From contig NZ_PDZB01000002.1 of assembly GCF_002743335.1 (NCBI RefSeq), forward strand, positions 136,205 to 200,204: a stretch of 64,000 nt of DNA. The letters run 5' to 3'. Under the pieces are notes generated by a model. The model had not been told where the DNA came from, did not search any database, and worked only from the letters and a program-made list of their open reading frames with translations. Shown here one piece after another: positions 30,234 to 39,109 of the stretch. The position numbers were made by a program, and so were the translations under genes. The DNA is from Sporosarcina sp. P32b. Its GTDB lineage: Bacteria; Bacillota; Bacilli; Bacillales_A; Planococcaceae. Numbering within the stretch: position 1 is the first letter of the stretch; each line of letters begins with the position of its first letter.

Positions 30234-30659
30234 GTGCCAGACCTATTTATGTGGTTTATTATATTTTGGGGTATTGTGATGATCGGCTTATTCGCTATCG
30301 GTGGATTCTTTATGTTCCGGAAGTTCCTGAAGGTATTGCCGAAAGAAGACGGAAAATCGACGCTGGATTGGGAAGAGCATTACGTCAATGAGTCATTGCA
30401 TTTATGGAATGATGAGGCGAAGAGTATGCTCAACGAACTCGTTACGCCTGTGCCGGAGTTGTTCCGCGATGTGGCAAAGCAGAAGATCGGTGCCAAGATC
30501 GGTGAGATTGCGTTAGAAGACCGTGCCAAAACTATTGAATTTGATCATATTATCAAGGGCTATATTCTTGCTACACCGAAGCGCGACCATAACTTCTTGC
30601 GCAAGAAGCTGAAGCAGATGGAAATTGATATTCAGCCGTATGAGCATTTATTTACGTGA
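30234..30659 (+). CDS. yneK: DUF2621 (YneK-like) membrane-anchored protein
   Basis: A 141-residue protein with a single N-terminal membrane helix (about residues 3-28, FMWFIIFWGIVMIGLFAIGG) and a soluble, helix-rich remainder that contains DWEEHYVNESLHLWNDEAK and the C-terminal FDHIIKGYILATPKRDHNFL. It matches the DUF2621 family, which includes B. subtilis YneK, the gene next to ccdC there. Here ccdC lies convergent just beyond, so the link is conserved. Start is GTG at 30234 behind AAGAGGTG. Function unknown. Confidence 0.85.
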   Translation: MPDLFMWFIIFWGIVMIGLFAIGGFFMFRKFLKVLPKEDGKSTLDWEEHYVNESLHLWNDEAKSMLNELVTPVPELFRDVAKQKIGAKIGEIALEDRAKTIEFDHIIKGYILATPKRDHNFLRKKLKQMEIDIQPYEHLFT

Positions 30660-30663
30660 GTAC

Positions 30664-30708
30664 GTAAAAACAGGACGTCCCTATTGATGGGGCGTCCTGT
30701 TTTTTTGG
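30664..30708 (+). terminator. Terminator after the DUF2621 gene
   Basis: Stem AAACAGGACG / CGTCCTGTTT with TTTTTTT following on the plus strand. Confidence 0.92.
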
Positions 30709-30765
30709 GTTTTGAGTAATTAGTTCAAGTTCATAAGTTCAGTGAGTTAGGGGGTACGTCATGGG

Positions 30766-30832
30766 ATGGGAGCTCCAGCTGGCGGACGCTTTTCCGTGGG
30801 CGTGGCTTGAGCCGCTTCCATCCTACGTTAAT
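30766..30832. repeat. GC-rich intergenic repeat-like element
   Basis: A block much richer in GC than its surroundings, containing GCTGGCGGACGCTTTTCCG and TGGGCGTGGCTTGAGCCGC. I recall similar GC-rich blocks between genes in Bacillus and Planococcaceae. It shares GGCGGACGC with the element at 45.9 kb. No gene in the 312-base gap 30660-30971 apart from this element and two terminators. Confidence 0.45.
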
Positions 30833-30941
30833 AGTGTTAGCACTTAGATCGCTCACTGAAGTCAGTGTGTGAATTATTGTTGTGTTTTAACTTATTTAAA
30901 TCCCTATCCCCCTGCCTTCCCCCTTCATTCCATACATAAAA

Positions 30942-30967
30942 AAAGAAGCCGTCACAAGGACGACTTC
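30942..30967 (-). terminator. Terminator after the ccd operon
   Basis: Stem GAAGTCGTCC / ACGGCTTC with seven T following on the minus strand (30948-30942). Confidence 0.8.
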
Positions 30968-30971
30968 TTTC

Positions 30972-31484
30972 CTACATACTCTTCTCAAGCTTCTTATACT
31001 TCATCAACATACCGATTCGCCACGGCAAGATCATCGAGAACGCGAGGATGAAGAACATGCCGCCGAGCTCTCCGACGTCGATAGTGTTACTGAGGACGAT
31101 TTTGCCGACCATGCGAATGATTAGCAAGCCGAGCAAGATGACCAGAAACGCCTTCGACTTCTTCATATAAATCCTGTCGTTCTTAATCTCGAACGTTGTC
31201 GTATAAATTAAAAACGCAGAAAATATGATCCCCACGAGACTCGCCTCGAGTACTTGCGTCCACGGTACACGGAACTCGTCGAATAAGAACATCAACATCC
31301 CCGTCGACATGAACAATGGCGGTAAGATGATCTTTTTCGCCAGAATCGGCTTATTCGACGCCTTCGCTCGCATCGTGTAGACGATTGTCGTCATCACGAC
31401 GAAAGTTACCGTCGAACCGATGATTAAGTAAATGGAAGGAATACTTGTGAAGACATAATCTATCAGTTCTTGTATCTTATGCAT
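30972..31484 (-). CDS. ccdC: CcdC-like cytochrome c biogenesis membrane protein
   Basis: A 170-residue integral membrane protein with about five hydrophobic segments. Start ATG at 31484; the start overlaps the thioredoxin-like gene by 8 bases (ATGCATAA), so they are translationally coupled. Features are IVYTMRAKASNKPILAKKIILPPLFMSTG and the C-terminal ILAFSMILPWRIGMLMKYKKL, typical of the CcdC/YneJ family. In B. subtilis ccdC lies two genes after ccdA, as here. Its precise role in c-type cytochrome maturation is not settled. Confidence 0.85.
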   Translation of the reverse strand: MHKIQELIDYVFTSIPSIYLIIGSTVTFVVMTTIVYTMRAKASNKPILAKKIILPPLFMSTGMLMFLFDEFRVPWTQVLEASLVGIIFSAFLIYTTTFEIKNDRIYMKKSKAFLVILLGLLIIRMVGKIVLSNTIDVGELGGMFFILAFSMILPWRIGMLMKYKKLEKSM

Positions 31485-31806
31485 CTGCGTTCCCCCACTG
31501 CACCAACTCATCTAGGCGTTTCTTCAGATCATTCATTGGAACAATCCGTGCGAAACGCGTCAACTCTTTCTGTTCGTTAAATAATAAGACAACCGGCGCT
31601 GTAAAGAGGGACAATTGTCCAGCCATTTCCGGAACTTCCGCTGCGTTCACGCGGTAGAAATCAAACGGATAATCGCCTTCGAGTGCCGCCACTTGCGGAT
31701 ATAGTCCTTCGCAAACGGAGCAGTTATTCGTCTTCACGAACAACAGAAACTGCGGCGTCTCATTCAATACATGCTGCCACTCGTCAAAAGAAGTAATTTC
31801 TTTCAT
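31477..31806 (-). CDS. Thioredoxin-like protein in the ccd operon
   Basis: A 109-residue thioredoxin-fold protein. The redox motif is NNCSVCEGLYPQVAAL, with CxxC, followed by the cis-proline segment LFTAPVVLLFNEQKEL. No signal peptide is seen, so it is probably cytosolic. ATG at 31806 (second of two adjacent ATG codons) fits the AGAGGTG site better. It lies between ccdA and ccdC; CcdA moves reducing power across the membrane from a cytosolic thioredoxin, so this protein may be its partner. In B. subtilis I recall a CheY-like gene at this position. Confidence 0.88.
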   Translation of the reverse strand: MKEITSFDEWQHVLNETPQFLLFVKTNNCSVCEGLYPQVAALEGDYPFDFYRVNAAEVPEMAGQLSLFTAPVVLLFNEQKELTRFARIVPMNDLKKRLDELVQWGNADA

Positions 31807-31837
31807 CATACACCTCTTTTCTGCTCACCAGCTTACA

Positions 31838-32548
31838 TTAAAAGCCTTGGAAATCGCCAAAAATCGGGCTAAGCCAACTTGTGAAATAGACCATTCCGTT
31901 AAAGAATAGTATTATACCGAACACGATCATCAAGTAGCCGCCTACTTTCGTAATCTTCATACTGTGTTTGCGGATCCAGCCAATTCTTGTAATGAAGAAT
32001 GACAAGAAGAAGAATGGAATCGCGAAACCAAGTACATAAAGCATCATATACAACATACTAGATGCTGGGTTCGTCGCGGCGAGATAAATGATGGCACCGA
32101 TGATCGGTCCCATACATGGCTGCCATCCAGCGGAAAACGCTAGACCAATCAGCGCCGTACCAAAGTAACCCGCGGGACGATTTTTAAATTGCAGCTTTTT
32201 CTCTTGCATTAGAAATTCTGGTTTAAATAATCCAATCGTCATCAGTCCGAAGATGATGATGAAAATGGCACCTAGCTGACGAATCAAATCTTGATATTGC
32301 AAGAAGATGGATCCGATAAAGGATGTACTGAATCCTAAAATAATGAATACAATCGAGAATCCAAGTAAGAAGAACAGCGTGTGCAACATGCCAGCACGGT
32401 TCATTCCTTTTTTCTTATCTCCAAGTTCATCCAGTGACATGCCGGTGATATACGATATAAAGGCCGGGTATAGTGGCAGTACGCATGGAGAAATAAAACT
32501 CAGGAAACCTGCTCCAAACGCAAAGAAAATATTAACATCCGTCCCCAA
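31838..32548 (-). CDS. ccdA: CcdA thiol-disulfide transmembrane electron carrier
   Basis: A 236-residue polytopic protein of the DsbD-core/CcdA family with six expected membrane segments. The two redox cysteines lie in the paired motifs FISPCVLPLYPAFISY and AFSAGWQPCMGPIIGAI. It carries electrons from cytosolic thioredoxin to extracytoplasmic partners for cytochrome c maturation and, in spore formers, spore envelope maturation. The start is TTG at 32548 (MGTDVNIFFAFGAG) behind AAAGGAGG. It heads the ccdA-thioredoxin-ccdC operon. Confidence 0.95.
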   Translation of the reverse strand: MGTDVNIFFAFGAGFLSFISPCVLPLYPAFISYITGMSLDELGDKKKGMNRAGMLHTLFFLLGFSIVFIILGFSTSFIGSIFLQYQDLIRQLGAIFIIIFGLMTIGLFKPEFLMQEKKLQFKNRPAGYFGTALIGLAFSAGWQPCMGPIIGAIIYLAATNPASSMLYMMLYVLGFAIPFFFLSFFITRIGWIRKHSMKITKVGGYLMIVFGIILFFNGMVYFTSWLSPIFGDFQGF

Positions 32549-32679
32549 TAAAATTCCTCCTTTAACAGTAGGACAAGTAGAATGCCGGCAAGCGCCAACA
32601 TTCCCACTCTATCGTACCAAACAAGAGGCTAGATTACGCTTCATTTGATTGTGAAATCTTTTTGACAATCACATAAACT

Positions 32680-34452
32680 TTACCCTTGCGTACCGTTCTG
32701 CAATTCATACATCGTGTAGTACAAGCCCTTTTGCGCAAGCAATTCTGCGTGTGTCCCACGTTCAACGATTTCGCCGTGGTGGAGCACGAGAATTAATTCG
32801 GCATCCGCGATTGTACTTAGACGGTGTGCGATCGCAATCGTCGTACGGCCTTCGCGCATCTTCTCTAAACTTTTCTGGATTGCAACTTCCGTTTCCGTAT
32901 CAATATTCGCTGTCGCTTCGTCGAGCACAAGAACTTTCGGGTTCATCGCAATCGTCCGTGCGAACGCGATTAATTGACGCTGACCGCTTGATAATGTCGA
33001 CCCACGTTCCGTCACTTTTTGTTCATAACCGTTCGGCAACTCTTCAATAAAGTGATTGGCTTGGACGAACTCTGCGGCTTCTCGCACATCTTCATCTGTC
33101 AACTCTTCGTTATGCAGACGGATATTGCTTGCGATATCACCGTAAAACATGAACGGATCTTGCAAGACGAGTCCTACTTTCTTGCGCAGTTCTTCTATTG
33201 GATAGTCCTTTAGCGATACTCCATCAATGAAGATGTCACCGCGCTCGTATTCATAGAAACGCATGAATAGATTGATAATCGAACTCTTCCCACTTCCTGT
33301 ATGACCGACAAGTGCAACCGTTTCGCCTGCATTCGCGGTAAAGGAAATGTCTTTTAGTACATCATTTTTGCCGTCGTAACTGAACGTCACATTACGGAAT
33401 TCGATCGTACCTTCTTGTATCTCTTGTGTAGACGCTGCTTTTTGTTCCGGTTCAATTTCCGGATTATCGATCAGCGCGAATACTCGTGATGCAGATACGA
33501 TTGCTTGTTGGAACATCGACAAGCGTTGCATCACTTGATTGATCGGCTGGAATAGACGTCTCAGTAACGTAGTAAACGCATAGATAATCCCGACATCAAC
33601 GACTGATGTAAGAGATGCCGTTCCGAAATAACTAAGTACCGCCACGATGGATAAGGCATACATTAAATCGATGAATGGCCCAAGCATCAAGCTGTCAAAA
33701 CGAATATTTCGCAGTCCGACGCGGTAATGTCCTTCATTGACTTCAATGAACTCGTCAGACAAGCGTTTCTCCTGGCGAAAGGCTTGAATCATGCCCATAC
33801 CGGATAAGGACTCGGAGATTTTCGCATTCAACTGACTGAGCCGTTCTCGGATATCTTGATAGAAGTCTGCACTGTAATAGCGGTAGACCGATACAAGAAT
33901 GAGGAATAGCGGCAACAGGATCAGCGTATAGAGCGCGAGTTTTCCGTCTAGCGTAAAGAGCGCAATGTAGACGCCGACAATTCCGAAGATCGCCTGCATG
34001 AACGTAACCGCCACACTGACGAACATTTCCTTGATTGATTCGGTATCATTCGTTACACGTGAAACGATTCCGCCAGCTGGTGTCTGATCGAAGTACCGCA
34101 GTCCAAGCTTCTGAACTTTCGAGAACGCATCGATACGGATTTGCTGGATGATCGCGAGTGCGAGCTCTTGGAATCGCAATGTTTGGAAATACGACCCGAC
34201 AATATTGACGAGTTGTAGTCCGATGTAGATCAGTGCAATAATCCATACTTCTTTCGCTGGGAAGTTTAGAGGTACGACATAGTCATCGAGGAATCGTTGG
34301 ATCACTAGAGGTCCAAGAATCGTCGATGTTACCGTCAACAGCAATAATAGAGTCGCAATCAGTGCACTTTTCTTCATCGGCAAGACGTATTTCGCTAGCC
34401 TCATGAATGTTTTGAACTGATCCCTGGCGGACATCTTCTGTTTGTTATTCAT
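32680..34452 (-). CDS. yheH: Heterodimeric ABC exporter, canonical half (YheH/BmrD-like)
   Basis: A 590-residue ABC half-transporter: N-terminal six-helix membrane domain (to about residue 320) and a nucleotide-binding domain. Walker A is GHTGSGKSS, the signature is LSSGQRQLIAFARTI, and Walker B ends VLVLDEATANID with a normal catalytic Glu; the H-loop is AIAHRLSTI. The partner encoded just upstream has a degenerate site, so the two should form a heterodimer like BmrCD of B. subtilis and TM287/288. The start overlaps the partner gene by 8 bases and has AGGAGG. Likely a multidrug or lipid-type exporter; substrate unknown. Confidence 0.92.
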   Translation of the reverse strand: MNNKQKMSARDQFKTFMRLAKYVLPMKKSALIATLLLLLTVTSTILGPLVIQRFLDDYVVPLNFPAKEVWIIALIYIGLQLVNIVGSYFQTLRFQELALAIIQQIRIDAFSKVQKLGLRYFDQTPAGGIVSRVTNDTESIKEMFVSVAVTFMQAIFGIVGVYIALFTLDGKLALYTLILLPLFLILVSVYRYYSADFYQDIRERLSQLNAKISESLSGMGMIQAFRQEKRLSDEFIEVNEGHYRVGLRNIRFDSLMLGPFIDLMYALSIVAVLSYFGTASLTSVVDVGIIYAFTTLLRRLFQPINQVMQRLSMFQQAIVSASRVFALIDNPEIEPEQKAASTQEIQEGTIEFRNVTFSYDGKNDVLKDISFTANAGETVALVGHTGSGKSSIINLFMRFYEYERGDIFIDGVSLKDYPIEELRKKVGLVLQDPFMFYGDIASNIRLHNEELTDEDVREAAEFVQANHFIEELPNGYEQKVTERGSTLSSGQRQLIAFARTIAMNPKVLVLDEATANIDTETEVAIQKSLEKMREGRTTIAIAHRLSTIADAELILVLHHGEIVERGTHAELLAQKGLYYTMYELQNGTQG

Positions 34453-36205
34453 CTGCGCCGCCTCCTTGCTCTACGATCGACTCTAGCTGTTGCAGATCGT
34501 ACATTTCTTTATATATTCCGTTTTGTGCGATTAAACTTTCATGGTCGCCAATTTCAACGACTTCACCTTCATCAAGAACGATAATCTGATGAGCGTGCTG
34601 GATCGCACTTAAGCGGTGCGACGTAATGATAGTCGTCTTACCCGTTCTTTCTTCTTTCAATGAACGAAGAATCGCTTCTTCTGTCCGAGCATCGACGGCG
34701 GATAATGAATCATCCAGCAATAAAAGCTCAGGATCCATAAGCAACGCACGTGCAATCGACACACGCTGACGCTGACCACCGGATAATGATACGCCACGTT
34801 CTCCAACCATCGTCTCGTAGCCTTCTTCAAATGTCAGAATGTCCTCGTGAATATGCGCGGATTTCGCAGCCGCCACAATTTTCTCTGGATCAATCTTCGG
34901 GTTCGTAAAGGCAATATTTTCACCGAGTGTCGTCGAGAACAAGAAATGGTCTTGTGGCACATAGCCGATTGCTTGGCGTAAACATTCTTTCTTATACCGC
35001 GTGATCGGAATGCCACCATACGTAATCGTTCCTGTATACCCTTCGAATTCTCGCATTAATAACTTGAGAATTGCGGTTTTCCCTGAACCGGTCTTGCCGA
35101 TGACGCCAAGTGTCTCACCTTGCTTGATCGTAAAGTGTAAATTACGCAACGATGCCCGCTGATCGTCTGGGAACTTGAACGTATCGATATCGAAGACAAT
35201 ATCTCCTTGCGGTAATTGACTCACCGCATTTGGACGATCTTGAATGCCTTGCTCAACCGAAAGTAAATCTTGAATTCGGCTGTACGACGCATTTCCTCGT
35301 TCCACAATATTGAATAGGAAACCAATTGCCAACATCGGCCATGTTAACAGTCCTAAATAGGAAGTAAACGCGACCAAATCCCCGATCGACAACTCACCTG
35401 ATAAAATGAAGCGTGTACCGAAATAAAAGGATAGGACATATGAGATCGCAAATATCCCTGCAATCGTCGGATCGAACAACGCATCCACTTTCGCTACGCG
35501 CATATTCTCCTTAACGACTTGTTCCGAACGTTTCGTGAACGATTCGACATCTTCTTTTTGCTGGCCAAACGTCTTCAGCACTTTAATACCTGAAATACTC
35601 TCTTGCGCTTTGTCGTTCAAATCGGAGAATGCTTCCTGCGCTACACGGAATCGATTACGTAATAACCGTCCATAATAACTCGTCAGGATAATCATCACCG
35701 GAATTGGCACAAGAGCGATCAGCGTTAATTTCCAACTAATCGAAAACGCCATCATCAAGATGACGAAACCACCTGTCGAAATCGAATCGAAAAGTGTCAG
35801 AATTCCTGATCCCGCCGTTTGTTGCACCGCATTGATATCATTCGTTGCATGTGCCATTAAATCTCCAACACGTCGTCGCTGATAAAATGATGGCGACATG
35901 CGCGTGAAATGCGTAAACAGACGCTCTCTCATGACACGTGCAAGGTATACTGATGAGCCAAAGATCATCACGCGCCAAATATAGCGCAAGACATACATCA
36001 AGACTCCCGCCACTACTAGAATAAGCATCCAGCGTGTTAGCATCTCCGCGGTCAATTCATCTTTCGCGACCGCATCGACAATAAAACCGATAATTTTCGG
36101 CGGTGCCAGTTGCAGTAACGCGACAATCATCAGGGCCGTGATCCCTATGCTGTATTGTTTTTTTCTTTCAGAAAAAAACCAGCGTAAATCCAGTAACACT
36201 TTCAC
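34445..36205 (-). CDS. yheI: Heterodimeric ABC exporter, degenerate half (YheI/BmrC-like)
   Basis: A 586-residue ABC half-transporter with six-helix membrane domain and nucleotide-binding domain. Walker A GKTGSGKTA, signature LSGGQRQRVSIARAL, but Walker B is LLLLDDSLSAVD: Asp replaces the catalytic Glu, the hallmark of the degenerate site in BmrC-type subunits. The GTG at 36205 (VKVLLDLRW) is the start because AAAGGAGG lies 7 bases before it; the ATG at 36232 has no site. The length then agrees with BmrC. It is the first gene of the pair. Confidence 0.92.
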   Translation of the reverse strand: MKVLLDLRWFFSERKKQYSIGITALMIVALLQLAPPKIIGFIVDAVAKDELTAEMLTRWMLILVVAGVLMYVLRYIWRVMIFGSSVYLARVMRERLFTHFTRMSPSFYQRRRVGDLMAHATNDINAVQQTAGSGILTLFDSISTGGFVILMMAFSISWKLTLIALVPIPVMIILTSYYGRLLRNRFRVAQEAFSDLNDKAQESISGIKVLKTFGQQKEDVESFTKRSEQVVKENMRVAKVDALFDPTIAGIFAISYVLSFYFGTRFILSGELSIGDLVAFTSYLGLLTWPMLAIGFLFNIVERGNASYSRIQDLLSVEQGIQDRPNAVSQLPQGDIVFDIDTFKFPDDQRASLRNLHFTIKQGETLGVIGKTGSGKTAILKLLMREFEGYTGTITYGGIPITRYKKECLRQAIGYVPQDHFLFSTTLGENIAFTNPKIDPEKIVAAAKSAHIHEDILTFEEGYETMVGERGVSLSGGQRQRVSIARALLMDPELLLLDDSLSAVDARTEEAILRSLKEERTGKTTIITSHRLSAIQHAHQIIVLDEGEVVEIGDHESLIAQNGIYKEMYDLQQLESIVEQGGGADE

Positions 36206-36378
36206 TGGCTTTCCTCCTTTATTCTGCATCACTTCTCTTGCAGTGTTTTTTATAGTGCTTGCTATTTGAGTTTAGCAAAACTTCTAGCATATCGAAAGTT
36301 ACGGAACTGGGATATTTCAGTATTTGAAATAAATCCTCTCTATACTAGCGAGATCATACGACTTGATTCGACTTAATT

Positions 36379-37629
36379 TTATTTATAATGGCCACCGATT
36401 AATTGATTCCTTCTATACGCCGTACCGCCTGGCGTAACGGAAACCGCGCGAAGAATCGCAGCGGATCCATACTTCACACGAATTTCATCCATTACCTGAC
36501 CAATTTTCTGTTGCTTCCAGTTCATTGGTTCAAATAAACTAAGTTGAAAGCTGTCATGTTCTTCGAGATTCGACAAGTTGACGGAAATATGGCGCACGGG
36601 ACGCCCGTCATGGAACGTTTCAAACAGCTCCAGGCAAACGCGATAAATCGCCATCGTTTCATTCGTCGCTTCCGGCAACGTTTTCTGACGATTGAAACCG
36701 CCACCTAGCGCGTGCTTTGAATAACCGAACGATAACGTAATCGTGCGCCCTTTCTTTTTGGCAAGCCGCGCGCGCATCGCTGTATCCTCACACATCTCAA
36801 GCAACACGGCCAACACTTCGTCAGTCGTCGTATAATCGCGCAACAACGTCTGACCTTTGCCGTAACTCACTTGCCCCTCGATCAATACCGAGCCGAGGTC
36901 GGAATAATCGATACCGTGCGCATGATAATACAGTTGATTGCCCATCACACCGAACTTCTTCTCCAAATTTTCAAGTGGCGTGTGCGCGAGATCACCGACC
37001 GAATAAATGCCCATATCTTCAAGCGTTCGTTCCACTCGCTTGCCAATCCCCCACATTTTATGAAGCGGGGCAACAGGCCATAACTTCGCCGGCACATCCT
37101 CATACGTCCAGTGCGCGATTCCCGTTTTCTTCGCTTCAAGATCTAGCGCAAGCTTCGATAGCAACATATTCGGCCCAACTCCACACGCCGAACGCAACTC
37201 GAATTGCCGGTACAACTCATCCTGAATGCGGAAAATCAACGTCTCAAGAGGACCCCACAGTTTTTCGGTACCCGTAAAATCGACAAAGCTTTCATCGATA
37301 CTGTACACATGAATCGCTTCTTTTGGCACATAGCGGTTCAACAACTTCGTCAATTCCATCGACACATCGATGTAAAACTGCATTTTCGGTTCAATTAAAC
37401 GAATGCTTGGATCGTCCGGAATCTCATACAGACGCATGCCTGTCGTCACACCAAATCGTTTTTTTAGTGGCGGCGAAGCAGCTAGTACGACTCCGCCTTT
37501 TCTTTCGATATTGCCGACAATCGCAATCGGCACTTCCATTACATCGAGTCCTTCCATTGCTGCGGCGCAACTCGCGTAGAAGCTGCGCATATCAAGACAG
37601 GCAATTTTTCTATTCGGTAATGGTTTCAT
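36379..37629 (-). CDS. Y-family DNA polymerase, YqjW/UvrX type
   Basis: A 416-residue translesion polymerase. Catalytic carboxylates are in CLDMRSFYASCAAAMEGLD and IHVYSIDESFVDFTG; the thumb helix-hairpin-helix is MWGIGKRVERTLEDMGIYSVGDLA. The C-terminal little finger ends SVTPGGTAYRRNQLIGGHYK. The UmuC-like YqjW/UvrX subgroup occurs in Bacillus chromosomes and phages. Start ATG at 37629 behind GAGAGGTG; the longer frame crosses the LexA box. A strong LexA operator 16 bases upstream indicates SOS induction. Confidence 0.92.
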   Translation of the reverse strand: MKPLPNRKIACLDMRSFYASCAAAMEGLDVMEVPIAIVGNIERKGGVVLAASPPLKKRFGVTTGMRLYEIPDDPSIRLIEPKMQFYIDVSMELTKLLNRYVPKEAIHVYSIDESFVDFTGTEKLWGPLETLIFRIQDELYRQFELRSACGVGPNMLLSKLALDLEAKKTGIAHWTYEDVPAKLWPVAPLHKMWGIGKRVERTLEDMGIYSVGDLAHTPLENLEKKFGVMGNQLYYHAHGIDYSDLGSVLIEGQVSYGKGQTLLRDYTTTDEVLAVLLEMCEDTAMRARLAKKKGRTITLSFGYSKHALGGGFNRQKTLPEATNETMAIYRVCLELFETFHDGRPVRHISVNLSNLEEHDSFQLSLFEPMNWKQQKIGQVMDEIRVKYGSAAILRAVSVTPGGTAYRRNQLIGGHYK

Positions 37630-37644
37630 ATGGCATTCACCTCT

Positions 37645-37666
37645 CATAAGAACAAGTGTTCTTATG
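37645..37666. promoter_or_regulatory. LexA (SOS) box upstream of the Y-family polymerase
   Basis: GAACAAGTGTTC at 37650-37661 matches the Gram-positive LexA core GAAC-N4-GTTC. It is embedded in a longer palindrome with arms CATAAGAACA / TGTTCTTATG. It lies 16-37 bases before the start codon, so bound LexA would block transcription. Confidence 0.88.
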
Positions 37667-37748
37667 AGTAGTATACCCCCATTTATTGCGTTCAAGCAAT
37701 GGAAATTCGCGGGATTTGCGTATATTTTTGGTGAATTCTCTAACTAGA

Positions 37749-37795
37749 CAAAAATATCCCGAAAATCAGAGTGTGACCTCTCACTTTCGGGATAT
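37749..37795 (-). terminator. Terminator after the PNPOx-like gene
   Basis: Perfect 11-bp stem ATATCCCGAAA / TTTCGGGATAT (37754-37764, 37785-37795) with TTTTTG on the minus strand. Confidence 0.85.
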
Positions 37796-37830
37796 GCTAT
37801 TCAGGTATACTTTTATAGTATAGTAATTAT

Positions 37831-38244
37831 TTACAGGGAAATATCTTCAGGAGGTTGGCCTGATTTATTCATTAAACGAATCGCTTCTGGTTCGATTTTC
37901 AAAATAACCAAGTTCGGATCTTCAGGACCATCAAACCATGCTTTCATATGATCGTTCCAGATTTTCTCTTTCAAGCTTTCGTCATCGGAAATTGTGACAC
38001 GGCCGGAATACTCGACGAACGCGTCACCGAATCCTTCACCTTCATAGCCAAGCAGAATATGCGTGTGAGGATTGTCTTCGAGCTCATCCACCTTTTCCGT
38101 TTTTTTATTCGTTGGTGTATACAAAGTCAAACCATCACTCATGAATGTCATATACCGGCTGTACGGTTTATTGTTGTCCACCGTTGCCATCGTGCCCGTC
38201 ATACTCTCGTTCAAAATTTTAATCACTGTATCTTTTGCAGTCAT
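37831..38244 (-). CDS. Pyridoxamine 5'-phosphate oxidase-fold protein, general stress protein 26 type
   Basis: A 137-residue split-barrel flavin-binding protein of the YdaG/general stress protein 26 type. It begins MTAKDTVIKILNESMTGTMA and has KPYSRYMTFMSDGLTLYTPT, a typical flavin-contact region, then LGYEGEGFGDAFVEYSGRVTI. The physiological reaction of this group is unknown. A GTTTAG-N13-GGGAAG sequence 33 bases upstream fits a sigma-B promoter, in agreement with the stress-protein family. Start ATG at 38244 follows CGAAAGGAGCGG. Monocistronic: a terminator follows. Confidence 0.9.
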   Translation of the reverse strand: MTAKDTVIKILNESMTGTMATVDNNKPYSRYMTFMSDGLTLYTPTNKKTEKVDELEDNPHTHILLGYEGEGFGDAFVEYSGRVTISDDESLKEKIWNDHMKAWFDGPEDPNLVILKIEPEAIRLMNKSGQPPEDISL

Positions 38245-38276
38245 TTACTTCCGCTCCTTTCGCGATTACTCCTAGT

Positions 38277-38301
38277 CTTCCCACCACCGCGATTTCTAAA
38301 C
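38277..38301 (-). promoter_or_regulatory. Candidate sigma-B promoter
   Basis: On the minus strand GTTTAG, 13 bases, GGGAAG, close to the sigma-B consensus GTTTAA-N12-15-GGGWAW. It lies 33 bases upstream of the general-stress-type flavin protein gene. Confidence 0.6.
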
Positions 38302-38324
38302 CTGATACGTTTCGTGTAGATAAC

Positions 38325-39077
38325 TCATTTCAGCCAATATTGACTGCCATTGCGGGTTTGACCAAAATATCCGTATTCCGTTAAATAATTCCGAAGTGTA
38401 ATGAAATCTTCATGGATTTCCGAAAGTCGATCATTCATTTCATGTTTACTGTACGAAATGTCCCCGTCAAAGCGTTTACTAATTTCCTGGACAATAATCC
38501 GTCGCTGTTTTTCTGTCGCCGGCATTTCTTTTAGCTGGCCATCTGTTCCTTCAGGGAAAAACGTGCGCAATATCGCTTGCTGCTCATCCTCGGCAACCAA
38601 ATAATCATCATGGAAAAGCTGAGATGCTTTATGTGGCGGAATAAACGCCTGTGTGTACGACTCGCGTTCCTTCAATAACTCCATCATCGCAAGAAATACT
38701 TTCGCCTGACGTTCTTTCTCTTTTAGCGCAAAGCGATGATGCCGCACAGTCGTCGCACTGCCGATCTCCAGTTCTTCTTGTATATCCTTATCGCTTTTTC
38801 CTTGATAGAATAAACGCAACAAATCACCTTGATGATCCGTAATGCCCGACCATTTCTTATCAAGTTCAAGCAAATACGCAAACACTGATTGATGCGAATG
38901 TTCGATATGCACGTGCATAAATCGCTCTGCTTCATACAACGCATTTTCGTACGGATAAATCACACCTTTTTCAATCTGTTTACCACATAATAAACAATCA
39001 TACGATGTAGAGCTTTCTATATAGCCTTGCTTTAATTCTGTTAATGAAGCATCCCAGAACGTTTCTGTAAATTCCAT
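38325..39077 (-). CDS. DUF2087 transcriptional regulator
   Basis: A 250-residue regulator. The N-terminus has a CLLCGK zinc-finger-like pair and histidines (HVHIEHSHQS). Residues of about 85-125 form a LuxR/sigma-like helix-turn-helix (LLRLFYQGKSDKDIQEELEI then GSATTVRHHRFALKEKERQ). The C-terminal DUF2087 domain reads LPATEKQRRIIVQEISKRFD-like, ending in LRNYLTEYGYFGQTRNGSQYWLK. ATG at 39077 is preferred over the GTG at 39086, which is too close to AGGAG. It is divergent from the TANGO2-like gene, with two CAAAC-N13-GTTTG operators between, probably its own sites. Confidence 0.88.
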   Translation of the reverse strand: MEFTETFWDASLTELKQGYIESSTSYDCLLCGKQIEKGVIYPYENALYEAERFMHVHIEHSHQSVFAYLLELDKKWSGITDHQGDLLRLFYQGKSDKDIQEELEIGSATTVRHHRFALKEKERQAKVFLAMMELLKERESYTQAFIPPHKASQLFHDDYLVAEDEQQAILRTFFPEGTDGQLKEMPATEKQRRIIVQEISKRFDGDISYSKHEMNDRLSEIHEDFITLRNYLTEYGYFGQTRNGSQYWLK

Positions 39078-39109
39078 ATATCTCACACTCCTAGTACATT
39101 TTTGGTCAC

